64,000 nt of DNA from Cytospora piceicola (Eukaryota; Ascomycota; Sordariomycetes; Diaporthales; Cytosporaceae). The notes below the pieces were generated by a model. That model did no database searches. It was not told the DNA's origin and was given only the letters and a program-made list of their open reading frames with translations. The stretch covers positions 372,001 through 436,000 of the forward strand of contig JALQBC010000028.1 of the NCBI GenBank assembly GCA_023375675.1, read 5' to 3'. Below, piece by piece: positions 1-12,040 of this stretch (positions within the stretch are counted from its first letter, which is position 1; the number at the start of each line of letters is the position of its first letter). Both the position numbers and the translations under genes were made by a program.

Positions 1-230
1 GGAATCTCGTAGATGAATTTGCCCTGCAAGATGGCCTCATAGTATGCCTGCTGGAGAAAGCTAATGCGGCAGAGGAACGGACCGGGAAATCTCGCAAGGG
101 GATGCAAAGTTAGACGATAGATGACTAGGCCCACCACGTAAAATGCATATAAGACGATTGACACGCCAAGCAACCTCAGTGGCAGTCCTGTCGTAGGCTG
201 GGAAGCCCAGTCCCACGTCTCTGAGAACAT
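1..230 (-). CDS. Cytochrome P450, N-terminal part only (runs off left edge)
   Basis: Read on the minus strand from an ATG at 230, the frame stays open to the window edge and encodes about 76 residues. They comprise a short polar start, a hydrophobic membrane anchor (about residues 16-37, containing VLYAFYVVGLVIYRL), then the fungal P450 hinge HPLARFPGP at about 42-50 and YYEAILQGKFIYEI. That layout (anchor, YRLTLHPLA, proline-rich FPGP, then a YYE..L.G segment) is characteristic of ER-anchored fungal P450s of the trichodiene-oxygenase/isotrichodermin-hydroxylase type. The catalytic core, including the heme loop, lies outside the window, so substrate and completeness are unknown. It is divergent from the P450 at 927, with about 700 bp of shared upstream DNA. 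A longer overlapping open frame at 61-456 is a shadow. Confidence 0.75.
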   Translation of the reverse strand, partial: MFSETWDWASQPTTGLPLRLLGVSIVLYAFYVVGLVIYRLTLHPLARFPGPFLCRISFLQQAYYEAILQGKFIYEI

Positions 231-926
231 CGTGGCGTACAAACGAGACAGAATTCTCGCGCAGTGGGTATGTCAGGTCCAACTCGAGTAGATCAGGGTT
301 CAATTCAGATGTAGGACGTATGGATGTGGTGGTTGTTCCAGACTCCTCAAACTCCTGAAGCCCATCCAAGGTACATGTAGCTTGCAATGATGTCAAAACC
401 CCCGGATGGTAAGCACGGAGTGAAGTCTGACTCTGCGTCACGTAGACGGATTGCATACCTAGCTATACGGTTCGCGGAACTCGTTGCTGACGGCTCTCAA
501 TAGGGTCACGATACTCGAAACCACTGCACCCAATCAATTTACGTACTTGTCAGCAGCATGCCGGGAAGCATTATCTTGATGGCATGCTGACCTGCTGACC
601 TGCTGACACGCTGACACACACATCGCACATCGGGAACAGTTCTACGGCTTCACAATCCAGGTATCATAAGCAGAAGCGACACTGAAACCTTCGAAAATTT
701 CCGGGCCTAAAATAGATAGTTAGCTCTACGGCGTAGTGTGATTTCAGCTTCGGGTGGCCCGGGTCCTTCGTCGACTCTCGGCTGACAGTGCATAGAACAT
801 GTGTAATAACTAGCAGGAGCACTTGTGACGGACTCATATGTTCAAATAGCCGTAGGTATAAATTATCACGCTTCCAGCACAAGTTGCTGCCGAATGGTGC
901 GCTGAAGCTAAAGAAGAACTTCTAGC
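231..926. promoter_or_regulatory. Divergent intergenic region between two P450 genes
   Basis: Shared 5' region of two divergently transcribed P450s. It holds a small CTGACC/CTGACA direct-repeat tract at about 586-618. A TATA-like TATAAATTA at 857-865 lies about 62 bp before the ATG at 927. No gene was recognised in it. Confidence 0.4.
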
Positions 927-2930
927 GTGGCATCCGGAAATATGAATTTGTCAACTCTTCTCTCCGGCGGTTTTCGACACACAATAGCTTCGGTGTCCGG
1001 CATAGTGCTGGGCGTTGCACTGGTTGCCTACTTGCTGTACCGCGCCGCGCTGCCCAAACCTCTGCCTGGCATCCCTTACAATGAAGCATCGTCGCGCCGT
1101 CTCTTCGGCGATATACCCGCCATGCTATCACACATCAAGGACGAAGATGGGACTTTCATCAGCTACATCGAGAACACGCTGAATAAGCTCCAGGCACCCT
1201 TGGTACAAGTTTTTATCCAGCCCATGAGCAAACCGCTACTCGTACTCGCCGACTTCCGCGAGGCTCGTGATATTTTGATACGCCGTACTAAAGAGTTCGA
1301 CCGCTCTACATCCTCCGGCGACTTGGTCAGGGGCTTAGGTCCAAAGCATCACATACAACTCAAAAGCACCCCAGCATGGCGATCCCAAAGGCGTCTGATT
1401 CAGGATCTCATGACACCAGACTTCATCAACAACATAGCTGGACCTGTGATCTGGCAGAAGGCCGGCCTGCTAATAGATCTATGGAGGGCCAAGAGCCAGA
1501 TAGCTGCTGGCCGACCCTTCACCGCATCCGAGGATATTGACCATGTCGCCTTGGACGCTGTACTGGCTTTTGCCTTCGGCGAGCGCTTTGGGGAGCTTCA
1601 TAGCGCGACGAGACCCGCACTCGAAGCGACTCACAGAATCTCTGCCACGGGTCTCAGGGGCCTCAAGCACACTGCTTCTCTAGATGATCCCGTCGAGTTC
1701 ATGGCGGGAACCGCCGACGAGTTTCTGCGCGCCTCGCTAGAGTTGGTAGCAGCTGTCGAAGATGTCCAAGGCACTCCGTTACCTGATCTACATTGGGCTT
1801 ACATAAACAGCAAGCCTCGGATCCGACGGGCGACCAAGATCAAGGAGGACTATATTAGAAAGGAGGTGGAAGACGCCGTTAGTAGGCTCAATGGGACGAC
1901 AGGTCAAGACTTTGTGAGATCAGCCGTGGACCACATGGTCTTCCGAGAAAGTATCTTGGCGCAGAAGGAGGGTAGGAAGCCTGACTTCTTCTCACGCGTC
2001 ATTATAGATGAGGTATTCATATCCCATTTGCCTTCTCTCCTCACTCACCTGGTCCAACATCAGTGAAATTGCTGGACTGCGCAATATCAACTCATGCGTG
2101 CATGTTGCAGATCTTTGGATTCATTGTTGCCGGCAATGATACTTCGAGTACCTCGATCAGCTGGGGCTTGAAATACCTGGCAGACAACAGCGCTGTGCAA
2201 AGCAACTTGCGAAAGGCCCTTGAAGGAGCCTTTACGTCTGCTCTGTATGAGGCCCGCAGTCCGACCATCCAAGAGATTACGGAAGCACACGTCCATTACC
2301 TCGACGCTGTGGTGGAGGAAACTCTCCGATGTTCTGCCACTGTGCCCGTCGTGGACCGACAAGCCTCGGTGGACACGCAACTGCTCGGCTATCACATCCC
2401 TAAGGGCGTTATCGTGACTGTAAGCCGTGCAACCCATCTTCGCCTTTAGACAAGCTCTCAAAAGTCTTGCATTCGCGTCAAAATGAGAGACGAGTAGACC
2501 ACAACGGGCCTGACTGACTTTGATTCCGCAGTGCCTGGTCACAGGACCCAGCATGACGAGTCCAGCATTCAAGATTGACGAAGGGCGGCGTAGCGAGAGT
2601 GGTCAAGCTGCCAAGCAGGAACGGCCGTGGGAGTCGGATAGCATGGCTGGGTTTCACCCTGAGCGCTGGCTTGTGGGCCAGAACAATGAGTTTGATGCTG
2701 GTGCCGGTCCACAGCTGGCTTTTGGCCTGGGTCTTCGACAGTGCTTCGGAAAGAGGCTGGCCCACCTGGAGATGAGGATTCTCATCAGTTTGATAGTGTG
2801 GAACTTCGAGTTGTTGCCGTGTCCAGCCACACTATCAGGGTCTAAGCCAGTTCTGATAATGACGAACAGGCCTAAAGATTGTTATGTACGGTTGCAGGCG
2901 GTGGAAAGGACAAGGAAGGATCTGATATGA
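927..2930 (+). CDS. Cytochrome P450 monooxygenase, paralogue 1 of 3
   Basis: Three exons (927-2012, 2111-2419, 2532-2930) give 597 residues; all junctions are phase 0. Residues about 20-40 form the membrane anchor, followed by the hinge PKPLPGIPYN. The I-helix oxygen-binding motif is AGNDTS, the K-helix ExxR is ETLR, and the heme loop is FGLGLRQCFG with the axial Cys. It is a Class II (reductase-dependent) ER monooxygenase; the substrate is unknown. It is clearly paralogous to the P450s at 33025-34891 and 36213-38095, sharing GIPYN, VLADFREA, EFDRS, the GPxHH region, LLGYHIPKG and GPSMTSPAF. Unlike them it carries a second intron just before the CLVTGPSM segment. It is intact although it sits only 2.6 kb from a RIP island. 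Biosynthetic-cluster tailoring is inferred from context. Confidence 0.9.
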
Positions 2931-3415
2931 AAAGACCCTGGGAAGTGACACGCGCGAGAAGAAATGAATCTTGATTATGGTCCGTTGGTAGATGGTTAGA
3001 TGCTCCGTATTCTGCCTCTGGGTCCTATAATCCAATCCATATAACATATCCAAATTCCAACACGCAGGGCCTTGTGCCAGTACTGAGGAACTTCGGTATT
3101 GAGACTCCCACAAGATCATCTGAACAGTTATCACTTTTCCTGGAACAGGTGGGACTGACCGGCCTGAGGCTTATACCTTGGTGATTTAGCAACTATCTCT
3201 GAATGCCACGCTGTTTATGAAAAACTATTATTACGGATGGCTCTCTCAACATTATCACCTTTACGAGGTCTTTGTCCCCCGATGAACCTGACGTGGGTGA
3301 ATGTGTGCATTATTGAGAATCCCCATGAATTTCCTTCAAAGTAGATTGTTCGAGCAAATACTCTGGATGTTTGAACTATTTGTCGGCTTGTTAAGTATCT
3401 GCCTCTTCCAGACAC
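2931..3415. other. Convergent intergenic region
   Basis: 3' flanks of the P450 (plus strand) and the FAD oxidase (minus strand). Only short chance open frames; nothing else recognised. Confidence 0.5.
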
Positions 3416-5122
3416 TCAAATACTCGCAGCCGAAATCTTAAAACCTCCAGGGCATAGATTTTGAAATACAAGCCCAGGATCGTACTTTGCCGCCACCTGG
3501 CTCAAACGGTTGATGTTTGCACTGCCATAGCTACCCAGAGGATCCTGGCTCCGATCCGCATAGTTCAGATATATCCAACCGAGGTCCCCATTCTCAATCG
3601 CTCCTGCAAACTTCGTCACAGCCTCGATCCAGGCTCTGACCTTAGCATACGCGAACCTTTCCTGCTCAGGTGTCCTCACCATCGCGGCTGCTTGGAACAG
3701 CAGGCCATTATGCTGCTGGCGCTCTACTCCCATGGCGTTGCCACCGGCTTCTGCAGAGCGCTGACCAAAGATCTTGGGGAAAGGCTGAAACAGGCATTGG
3801 GTCCAGAAATCACCATCTGGTATGAAGGCTTTGAAATCTTCTACCATGGCCTCATGCAAACTTGCAGCCCTGGCAACAATACGAGGGTCGTTCTTGAAAG
3901 TCGCGGTGAACCAGATGTTGCTGTTCCGCAGTCATTAGCAAGAAAGAATCTTATATGAAAGCCGAGACCCGTTCTCGAAGCGTTATTCGAAAGAAGGGCC
4001 AGGAGCCGAGAGATCCACTTACTAATATTGCCGTGGAAGGTTGTGTGCAGGGTCAGAAACCAGTTCCGGCACAGTTGTTTGTTTGCACATCGTGATAATA
4101 GATGGTAGCTCGAGCCACTTCTCGTATGCAGGCGCTCTTTCAACGCCTGCGACCTGGACAGACATTGTTGCGATGCCGACATCCTTGAACTCGGGCTATA
4201 ATTCATTATACGTCAGCATTAGACATCTAGGGTGGAGACAAACTTGACTCGGGGAATTATGGCAAAAGCCAGAGGGCATGGTCCGCTTACTGTATCGAAT
4301 GGTTAGAGATGAGTATAAAAATCCAGCGTGATGAAACTCACCCGTGTACGCAAAGAAGCACAGCAGATTACTGTCCAGATCCTCATGCATGGAGTCAGTG
4401 AACTCTGTGAGGGCCTGTACAGCAGATTGTGTGACTTGCTTTGGGTAAAACGTCAAGCCAGCCCAGATGGCCCGTGATTCAAAAGTCCTCATTTTGAAAT
4501 TGGTCACGATGCCGAAATTGCTAGAGCCACCTTTCAAGGCCCAGTACAGGTCGGGATGACTCTCACGATCTGCCGTGATAATAGAGCCACTTCCGAGGAC
4601 TACTTCGAAGGCGACGACATTATCGCAGGCGAATCCGTAGCGGGGCGTGTAAAAGGTATTCCCGCCGCCCAGGATGAGGCCAGCAACACCAACGTTGCCC
4701 TCGCGGCCACCGGCGACGACGCGGCCGTGGGCATGCAGCTCACGGTACACGTCCGTCCAGACGCCGCCGGGCCCGACATCGACCGTGCCCGCGGTCTCGT
4801 CGACCCTGGTCCAGCTCAGCAAGCCGAGGTCGATGGTCACGCCGCCCTCGATGTTGTTCGACCCGGCCCACTGCGTGTGGCCCCCGCTCCGCACCGCGAA
4901 CTTTTCTGCGGCGGCCGCGAGGGTTTGGATGGCTGTGGCGACTTCCTTTGCGTTGCGTGGTCGGACTATACATGCTGGCTCGAGCTTCGCGCTGTTGGAC
5001 CAGTAGCTTGCCTGGCGGGCGGAGTACTCGGCATTGAAGGGTCTAAGGACGGTCAAGCCGGCAGCGGTCAGCCTCGCCCCTGGATCCGCAGGACGGGACG
5101 GTTTTGACTTGAAGCACCCCAT
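3416..5122 (-). CDS. FAD-linked oxidoreductase (VAO/BBE-like), monocovalent type
   Basis: Four exons read on the minus strand (5122-4342, 4289-4249, 4195-4023, 3920-3416) give 499 residues in frame. The N-terminal FAD-binding (PCMH) domain contains RSGGHTQWAG, whose His is the usual 8-alpha FAD attachment site. It is followed by VGVAGLILGGG, where the second-site Cys of bicovalent enzymes is absent. The substrate domain ends in a BBE-type C-terminus with YLNYAD and YDPGLVFQNLCPGG. Family members oxidise alcohols, amines or cyclise alkaloid-like substrates with O2; the substrate here is unknown. An upstream in-frame ATG at 5221 would add 33 residues. I prefer 5122 (MGCFKSKP), because the extension looks neither like a convincing signal peptide nor like the family. 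The RIP island begins about 0.4 kb upstream. Confidence 0.88.
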
Positions 5123-5542
5123 GGCGAACTGTAGAACATTTGGGTCGAAGGCAAAGATGGGTCGAGTTGGCCTCGGGCAGGACCTGGAAGAGACGATCGC
5201 GGTGTATATCAGGAACCCCAATATGGTTTTCTAGCCAGCAAACGAATGCCTAGATGCAGCAGGTCGATGCTGCAAAATGTAGTCAGAGAAGCACTGCGGT
5301 TACGACGACACCAACGTCGAAGTTGTTCGAGAAGCCTAGGACGAGTGATTCGGTCACAATCAGCAGTCATCCATGGTCCATTCCCGGGTTCTGCTTACCT
5401 TGCCGCAGGATTGGGCAAGAAGAACCGGAAGGAGTAGCAGGCATAAGTTACATGATAAGCATGCAAGGCAGAGTAATCAATTGCCATGGTGAACCATTGG
5501 ACAATTGTTCGATGCAACATAAGCATACACAATACCTAGGTA
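5123..5542. promoter_or_regulatory. Upstream region of the FAD oxidase up to the repeat island
   Basis: Normal base composition, no recognisable gene; open frames on the plus strand here look random. It contains an ACCTAGGT palindrome at about 5534-5541. The composition changes to RIP-type just after 5590. Confidence 0.4.
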
Positions 5543-5600
5543 AGTCAAACACCCTATGAGTGGACCCCCCCGCTCAGTGGACGCTTCTTTCACCGCTACC
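5543..5600 (+). mobile_element. Possible Fot1/Pot2-like (pogo) terminal inverted repeat
   Basis: A TA dinucleotide is followed by AGTCAAACACCCTATGAGTG and then a GGACCCCCCC tract. As I recall them, the termini of fungal Fot1/Pot2 pogo-type transposons start with AGTCAAGCACCC and carry a C-rich tract, inserting at TA. It lies exactly at the left border of the RIP island. No matching opposite terminus was found, so it may be a truncated element or only resemble the family. Confidence 0.4.
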
Positions 5601-7859
5601 CCGGATGTCTTACCTCCTTATATATTCTACTATCTTAGTCAGATCTTTTGTAAACCCCTTTATTTGTTTATTATTCAGATCTCCTTATCAGGGTTAGGAA
5701 TTTAGTTACTTAGTTTAGTTAATAGCTTAACTTAAACTAAGTAAGGCTATAGCTAACTAAGACTAAACTAACTAAGACTAATCTTAGCAAAACTAAAACT
5801 AAGTAAACTAATAAACTTAGTAACTGTAGAACTACTACCTAATCAGGCAGGCGGTTAGGCTTACCGCTACAGCAGGGCGGCAGAACTATTAAGCCGCTTA
5901 ACTTATAGATAGGTTACTATACTAAGCTTAGCAATACCTTTAAACCTAAAGAATAAATATATATAACTTAAGCTAACAGACTATATAATCGATTGTATTT
6001 ATATTACCCTGTACGTTTACTAATATTAATTAGTAGTTATATAAATAACCTTTAATAGTAAGGTTAAAAAAAGCAGATTTTTCTTATAATTATTATACGA
6101 TAATTAAGGCTCTTTTATAAGCTGTTCGTTATATTTTAAGTTATAAGATTTACGTTAAAATTAAAGCTATTTATAGTTATTTAAGTATAGCTAACCTTTA
6201 AAAAGTAGTCGATATTAACCGATAGACCTTTATAAGGCTTTTTTAAACTAATTTAATAGTAACGTATTTATTTAGAAAACTACCTTATAACTTACTAGTA
6301 TATACTATCGTGTAATACCTTTAAAACTTCTTTATATTATAAACTTTCTTTCCGAACGAAACTATATACTTATTTTATATTATAAACTTCCTTTAAAATA
6401 AAACCTATACTTTTTCTTAGCTTATTACTTTTTCTACCGAAAATAACTTTCTTTTATAACCTTTTTTTATAACGATTATAAACTTTCCTTTTATACCTTT
6501 ACTTTATAACTTTATAATAAACTTCTTTTATAATAACGACTTTATTTATAACTTTTATAACCTTCCTTTCTTTTATAACTATACTTATAATTTTCTTCTT
6601 TTCTTAAAACTTTATAAGAACCTCCTATTATAAAACCTTTTTTTAAAAACTTTACTTCGCGATAAACCCTTTTCTTATAAACCTTTTCGATATTAATTAT
6701 ATAGATAAAAAGGCTAATAAAAGTTAAGCTACTATATAGTAACTTTAAACGATTACTACCTATAGGTAAATAGTTTAAATATACTAGTAGTTAATCAGAA
6801 AAGTATAGTATAAGAATATCTTTCTTTTTATATACCTCGATTATAATTACTATAACTTTATAATAGTTTCTAATAAGAATAAAACTAATAGCTTTTACCT
6901 TTTATAAAAATACCTTAACAGCTTAATAAAAGTATTATAAATTTTTAAAAACTAATAAATATTTATCGATTTAAAGCTATAAAATACTTTTATAAGTAAA
7001 GATATATATAATAAAGTTAACGTAATAACCTTTATTATATATATTATCGAAAACCTTTATTAAATAAACGTTATTAATAAATATTTATTAACAGAAGTTT
7101 AAAATAAACTTCGAAAACTAAAATAAAAATATATTTAAATTAATTAGTTTTACTTAACAATATAAAATAAAGATCTTTTTAAAAGAATAAAGGATTTATA
7201 TAAGCTTATATAAAAGCTACTTTACCTTTTAACTACCGGATATTATAATAAAAGAAAAGCTACCGGTATAACTTAAAAGAAAATAAAACTAAAATAGTTT
7301 TTTCTTAATATAAAAGTAAAATAATAAACAAAATAAACTACTATCGATAAAATAAAAAAATAGTTAAAGCTTTTTATAAGTAATAATTATAACTTTTTTC
7401 TCTTTTAGCTTATAAATAATAGTAATAACGTAATACTGTTTATTAAACAAAATAAATCGTCGGTAGTTTTACCTTCTAGAAGGAAATAAGAATAATAATC
7501 GTTATATTATATACCGTTACTTTCTCTTTTCTTTAAGCTTTTATTATAATCGAAAACGTAACCGCCGTTATTATTATAAGATATAAGGCTATTAATAAGC
7601 TTTTAAAGCTTAATATAACTTATTACGTTATAAGATTAACTTTAAAATTATCTGAGCTTTTTTCCTTTATAATTATATATACTAGCCGGTATATTATACT
7701 ATTAACGAAAAGCTATATATTTTTTAGTTTTTAAATACTTTTATAAACCGCCTTATAATGTTTATAAAACTTTCTTTTTCTATTAAGTATTTAACTATAT
7801 ATTAAAATTAAAGAAAATTATAGATTTTTTTAAAGCTTAAAATAAAAATAAGAAATAAA

Positions 7860-10243
7860 TCGAAAAGCTTTATAACTTATTAAATAATAAGGTAAGAATT
7901 TTTATAAATCTGTATTATTATAATAGTATTTAATTAAACTAGTTTTATATTATATTATTTTAAATTCTTACCGGAAAAGCTAAAACTTACTATATTTATT
8001 ATATTAATATAACAGATAATTCTACTATAACGTATAAAAAGCTAAAGACTTATTTTAAAACTAATATAAATTACTAATAATATTATAATAATTAAACTAA
8101 TATAACGTTTAATAGCTATTTAAAACGATATAAATAACGTTAATAAAAGCCTTTATAAAGTTTTACGTTTTATATTAAATAAGCTTTAGCTTTATTAATA
8201 TACTTTTAGCCTTTATTACGTTAATAACGAGATTGTAAAGATAATAGTTTTTTAAGTATACGAAAGAGTAGCTAAATTCGAGTACGCTTTTTATATACTT
8301 ACTACTTTTTACAAAAAGCTTTTTTAAAACTTCTATTTATTTTCCGAGATATTTTTTAAATAAAAGAATAATACCGATAGCTAATGCGTTTAAAAATAAC
8401 TTAACGATAAAGCTTATTACCTTAACCGTTAATATAATAATAACCGTCGGGATAATAAACGCCGGTAACTGTATAAAAAGATAAAGTACTTTATTTATAG
8501 CTAAAACGGCTATTAGTTTATAAAGTATACCTTGGAAAAGAAATAATACTTTTAAATCTAATACTTAATATAATACGAATATTATAGTAAACTAACTATA
8601 GAAAAAAGCTTTATAGCTTTTTTAACTAATTATAAAGATTATAAAGCTATTTATAGTATTAATAGCTTAACTAAATAAAATAATAACGATAATGGTAAAG
8701 TTAACGTTTTAAAGAATAAAGAGACTATATATTAGTTAATAAATATAACTTTCCTTTATATTATTTTTAATAATAACGATAGTAAAGCTAAATACGAAGA
8801 TACCGTTATTTTAACCTTATAGTTTACCTTTTAAAAACGTTACTTAAAGCTAGAATTCTAAAGTATTATCTTTAATATTAAAGCAGTAAAGTTTTTAATT
8901 ATAAGCTATAACTAGTACTTTACTTTTTAACGTAAAGATCTTTTAATAAAAATAGATAAAATTAAGGCCGGTAAAGCTATTATTAAATTTAGCCGAAAAG
9001 TATAACTAGCTTCTTTCGATATTATTAGCGTTTTTTTTTCGAAATACTATAAATAAGTTAATAAAAGTCGACAGATAAGGTAAAAAAAGGCTATTTTTAT
9101 TATCTAAAAGTAAAGCTATTTATAGTTCTTTCTTTTAAAGCGAGATATTAACGTTTTTGTTATAAAAAAAGAGCTACGTTGTTTTTATCGTCGCTTTAAA
9201 TATCCGACCGTTAATCGGCTATCCCGGCTATTAATAAATACTAGCTATAAAGTTAACGTTATAGTCTTTAAAGTTATTATAAAGTTCTGCTATTATTATT
9301 AAATAAAAGGCCTTATCTTTCGACGATTTAAATTTACTTTAAAAGATAATTATAACTTTAACTATAAGCTTATTATTAACGTTATATACCTACTCGAAAA
9401 GCCGGTACTTTATATTATAAACTTATCGATATCCTTTTCAGCCGTATACTTTTTAATCTTATTATCTGCTAAAAATATATAAAAAGCCTTTCGGATAATA
9501 TAAATAGATATATATTTCGTGTGAAAGGCTAGCCTTTAAGTGGTTACAGAAAGGGGTTCTATTACTGTTTATAATCTTCTATAAAGGAAGATTCTGAATA
9601 GCTGCTATAGTGGTGCGCAGAGCAGAGATTGTACTGCTCTTAAGCGTTGTGGCGCAGGTATAGCGTTGTTACGTAGGCTTCGGCCTGTGTGTGTCGAAGC
9701 CCCTGTAGGCTCTAGCCTGTAACATTTCGAACCTTTTAATTAACTAGTTTATAATACCGATGTTAACTTTACGTTAGTAGAATTGCGAAATAAAGCTAAA
9801 ATTATAAAGATTACGTATAAATAGATGCTTATAAAGGCTTATTAATCCGTCGGAAAAGTTAAAAGATATTATAGCTTTTTATATTATACTTTTAAAATCT
9901 TATATATTAAGCTTTCGACTATTTTTAATAATAATATTATCTTATAAATAGCCGTTAAAGCTATTAATAATATAGTAAAACTAAATAAGTTAGTACCTAT
10001 ACTACTTATCTTTAACGTTTTTTTTTAAGTAAACTTCGATTTACTTTTATTACTATCGATATTATAACGTATAAAGATAATTATAAAAGCTATAAAAATA
10101 CTATAAAAGCTTTCTATAAAATAATAAGTTAGTAAAGCTATTATTATATAAAATAGCTTAAATATAAATAACTAAATAGCCTTACCCTTTTAAAGTAAAG
10201 TATATATATAGCGAGAAAAGAAAAGCTAGTAAGGCTTATATAA
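7860..10243 (+). pseudogene. Ty1/copia retrotransposon polyprotein, RIP-inactivated, 5' part
   Basis: Plus-strand frames with many stops still show, in order: a Gag-like region (about 7.88-8.35 kb, around LTGKAKTYYIYYIN); a zinc-knuckle remnant (about 8475-8545) in which the Cys codons have become Tyr, as RIP predicts; a protease-like stretch (about 8.8-9.06 kb); and integrase (9178-9519). The integrase shows the pre-integrase H/C region ending in FRRFKFTLKD, then EKPVLYIINLSI and SAKNI. It resumes after a solo LTR at about 9730, with GKVKRYYSFLYYTF at about 9850 and the C-terminal region near 10.2 kb. It stops where a gypsy element is inserted and continues at 25077. The order Gag-PR-IN-RT is diagnostic of copia. 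Confidence 0.8.
9520..9724. mobile_element. Solo LTR with target-site duplication, not RIP-mutated
   Basis: A 205-bp block begins TGTGAAAGGC and ends GCCTGTAACA (TG..CA ends). It is flanked on both sides by TTTCG (9515-9519 and 9725-9729), a perfect 5-bp target duplication. The host copia integrase reads up to one side and resumes on the other. The LTR keeps CpA and TpG dinucleotides (e.g. GTGTGTGTCG), so it arrived after RIP of the surrounding DNA or escaped it as a short single copy. Orientation is unknown; the reverse complement begins TGTTACAGGC. Confidence 0.88.
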
Positions 10244-10482
10244 TATTATACACTTACCGGTAGGTTTATAGCGAACCTACCTGTAAACACACCTACGAAT
10301 TCACTGTATATTTACCGGTAATTCGGACGGTTAAACGTACAGTAATTATATAGTAAACTTAAAGTAAGTTTATAGTAGGTTTATAAGTCTATATATAGTT
10401 TATAAAAGTACTCGGTTATATAGAAGAAAGAAAAAGAGAATTTATCTTTATTATATACTACTATACTATACCGTTACTATTA
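10244..10482 (+). repeat. Left LTR of the gypsy element
   Basis: 239 bp, starting TATTATACACTTACCGG (probably originally TG-) and ending GTTACTATTA. It is followed within 2 bp by TAGTAGTTATAAC, which could be a RIP-altered primer-binding site beginning TGG. It matches 24832-25071 apart from mostly C/T and G/A transitions. Confidence 0.78.
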
Positions 10483-12040
10483 AATAGTAGTTATAACTTA
10501 AATACGCTCTATTATATATCGCTTAACCTTTTAATACTATAAATTAAGTTTATTAAACTATATTATAATAGTTATTAAGTTATTATTATTATAGTAGTTA
10601 ATAGGTAATTAGCTTTAATTTCCGAATTTTAAAAGATCGAAAAGTATAAAAGCGTTGTTTTATTTACTTAGCCGGTATTATTACTTATTTATTATAACTT
10701 ACCGGTTATTTACTATAAGAATTCCGTATTATAATTATATCGGGTTTAAACAACGTACTTACTATACGTTTTCTAGATATATTTTTAACGGTACTATAAA
10801 ACTATACGGTTATTAAAAATATCTAGCTTTTACGTTATATTAAAATAGCTATTACCGAATACTTTACCTAATACCGATTTTACGTTATAAACTATAATCT
10901 TACTTTTTTAAAGTACTCGATTAGTTATATTAACTAATAGTAGCTTTATACCTTTTACTTTAAGTATTACTATAATTATTAAAATAAAAATAACTAACTT
11001 TATTATATTTAAAAACGCTTTATAGAATATATTTATAAAGTATATTATTTTAGTTATTAGCTATAAAAGCCCGATAACGTTTACTTTTTTATTATTATTT
11101 ATAGATAGTCTAATAAGAATATTAAGTTTTATTATAAATTCCGGTACTTTTATAACTTATAATAGTTAAGCTATATATATAATTTAAAAGAACGTAAGCC
11201 GATTTATCAGTTTTTATAAAAACCTAAGTTCGAAAGCCTTTTTTATAAAAAATAAAGGCTATTTCTCGAAGTAATACTCGGTTTAAACTAAATAAAACGT
11301 AAACGAAAAGTAATTATCTATAACGCTTTAAAAACTCTGTTCTTATTAAAATACTAACCTTTTACTTATACCTTAATTAAACCGGTAGTTTATATAATAA
11401 GAAAACTTAAAGTATTAAAAAGCCGAAAAATAACGGTTAAAATAGATAGAAAAAACAAAAAAACTACTTAAAACCTTAAATAACGATTAAAAACAACGAA
11501 AAATATATAATATAGTAATTTAAAAGTTTTATCTTTATTTAAATTAATAACCGAAACTATCCGCCTATATATTATATTATCTTTAATTATTTTTATAATA
11601 CTACTATAAAAAAGAAATTTAGTTTTATAAGCTACTTAAACTAATATACTTAACCGACCGGAAATTACTTTAATATAAGTAAACCTATTAAATAGTTTTA
11701 AAAAAGAACGTTATATTAACGTTATAATCTTTATATTAAAAAAACACTAAAGTATTCCGACTATATAAATAAGAAATAAGTCTATAAATATTGTTATTTT
11801 ATATACTACTAAGTAATCTTTTTAATTTCTACTATATTACCTATAAATCGGCAGCTTACTTTAAGAATTCTTATTAATATAGTTACGTTATTTAAAAAAG
11901 TAATATATAACTTACTAAAAACTATATATACTATATAGCCGGTAATAGTAAAAACTCCGGTAATAACTTTAATAATAGTTTAAATAATAACGATTTTATC
12001 TATAATCGTAATTAAAGTAAAAGCCTGTTTAGTTATTATC

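Noticed and set aside
61..456. 131-residue minus-strand open frame
   Set aside because: It overlaps, in another frame, the P450 N-terminus starting at 230, whose membrane anchor and FPGP hinge are clearly the real coding sequence.
5246..5559. Plus-strand frames upstream of the FAD oxidase
   Set aside because: No family resemblance and no neighbouring exon; located in the likely promoter.
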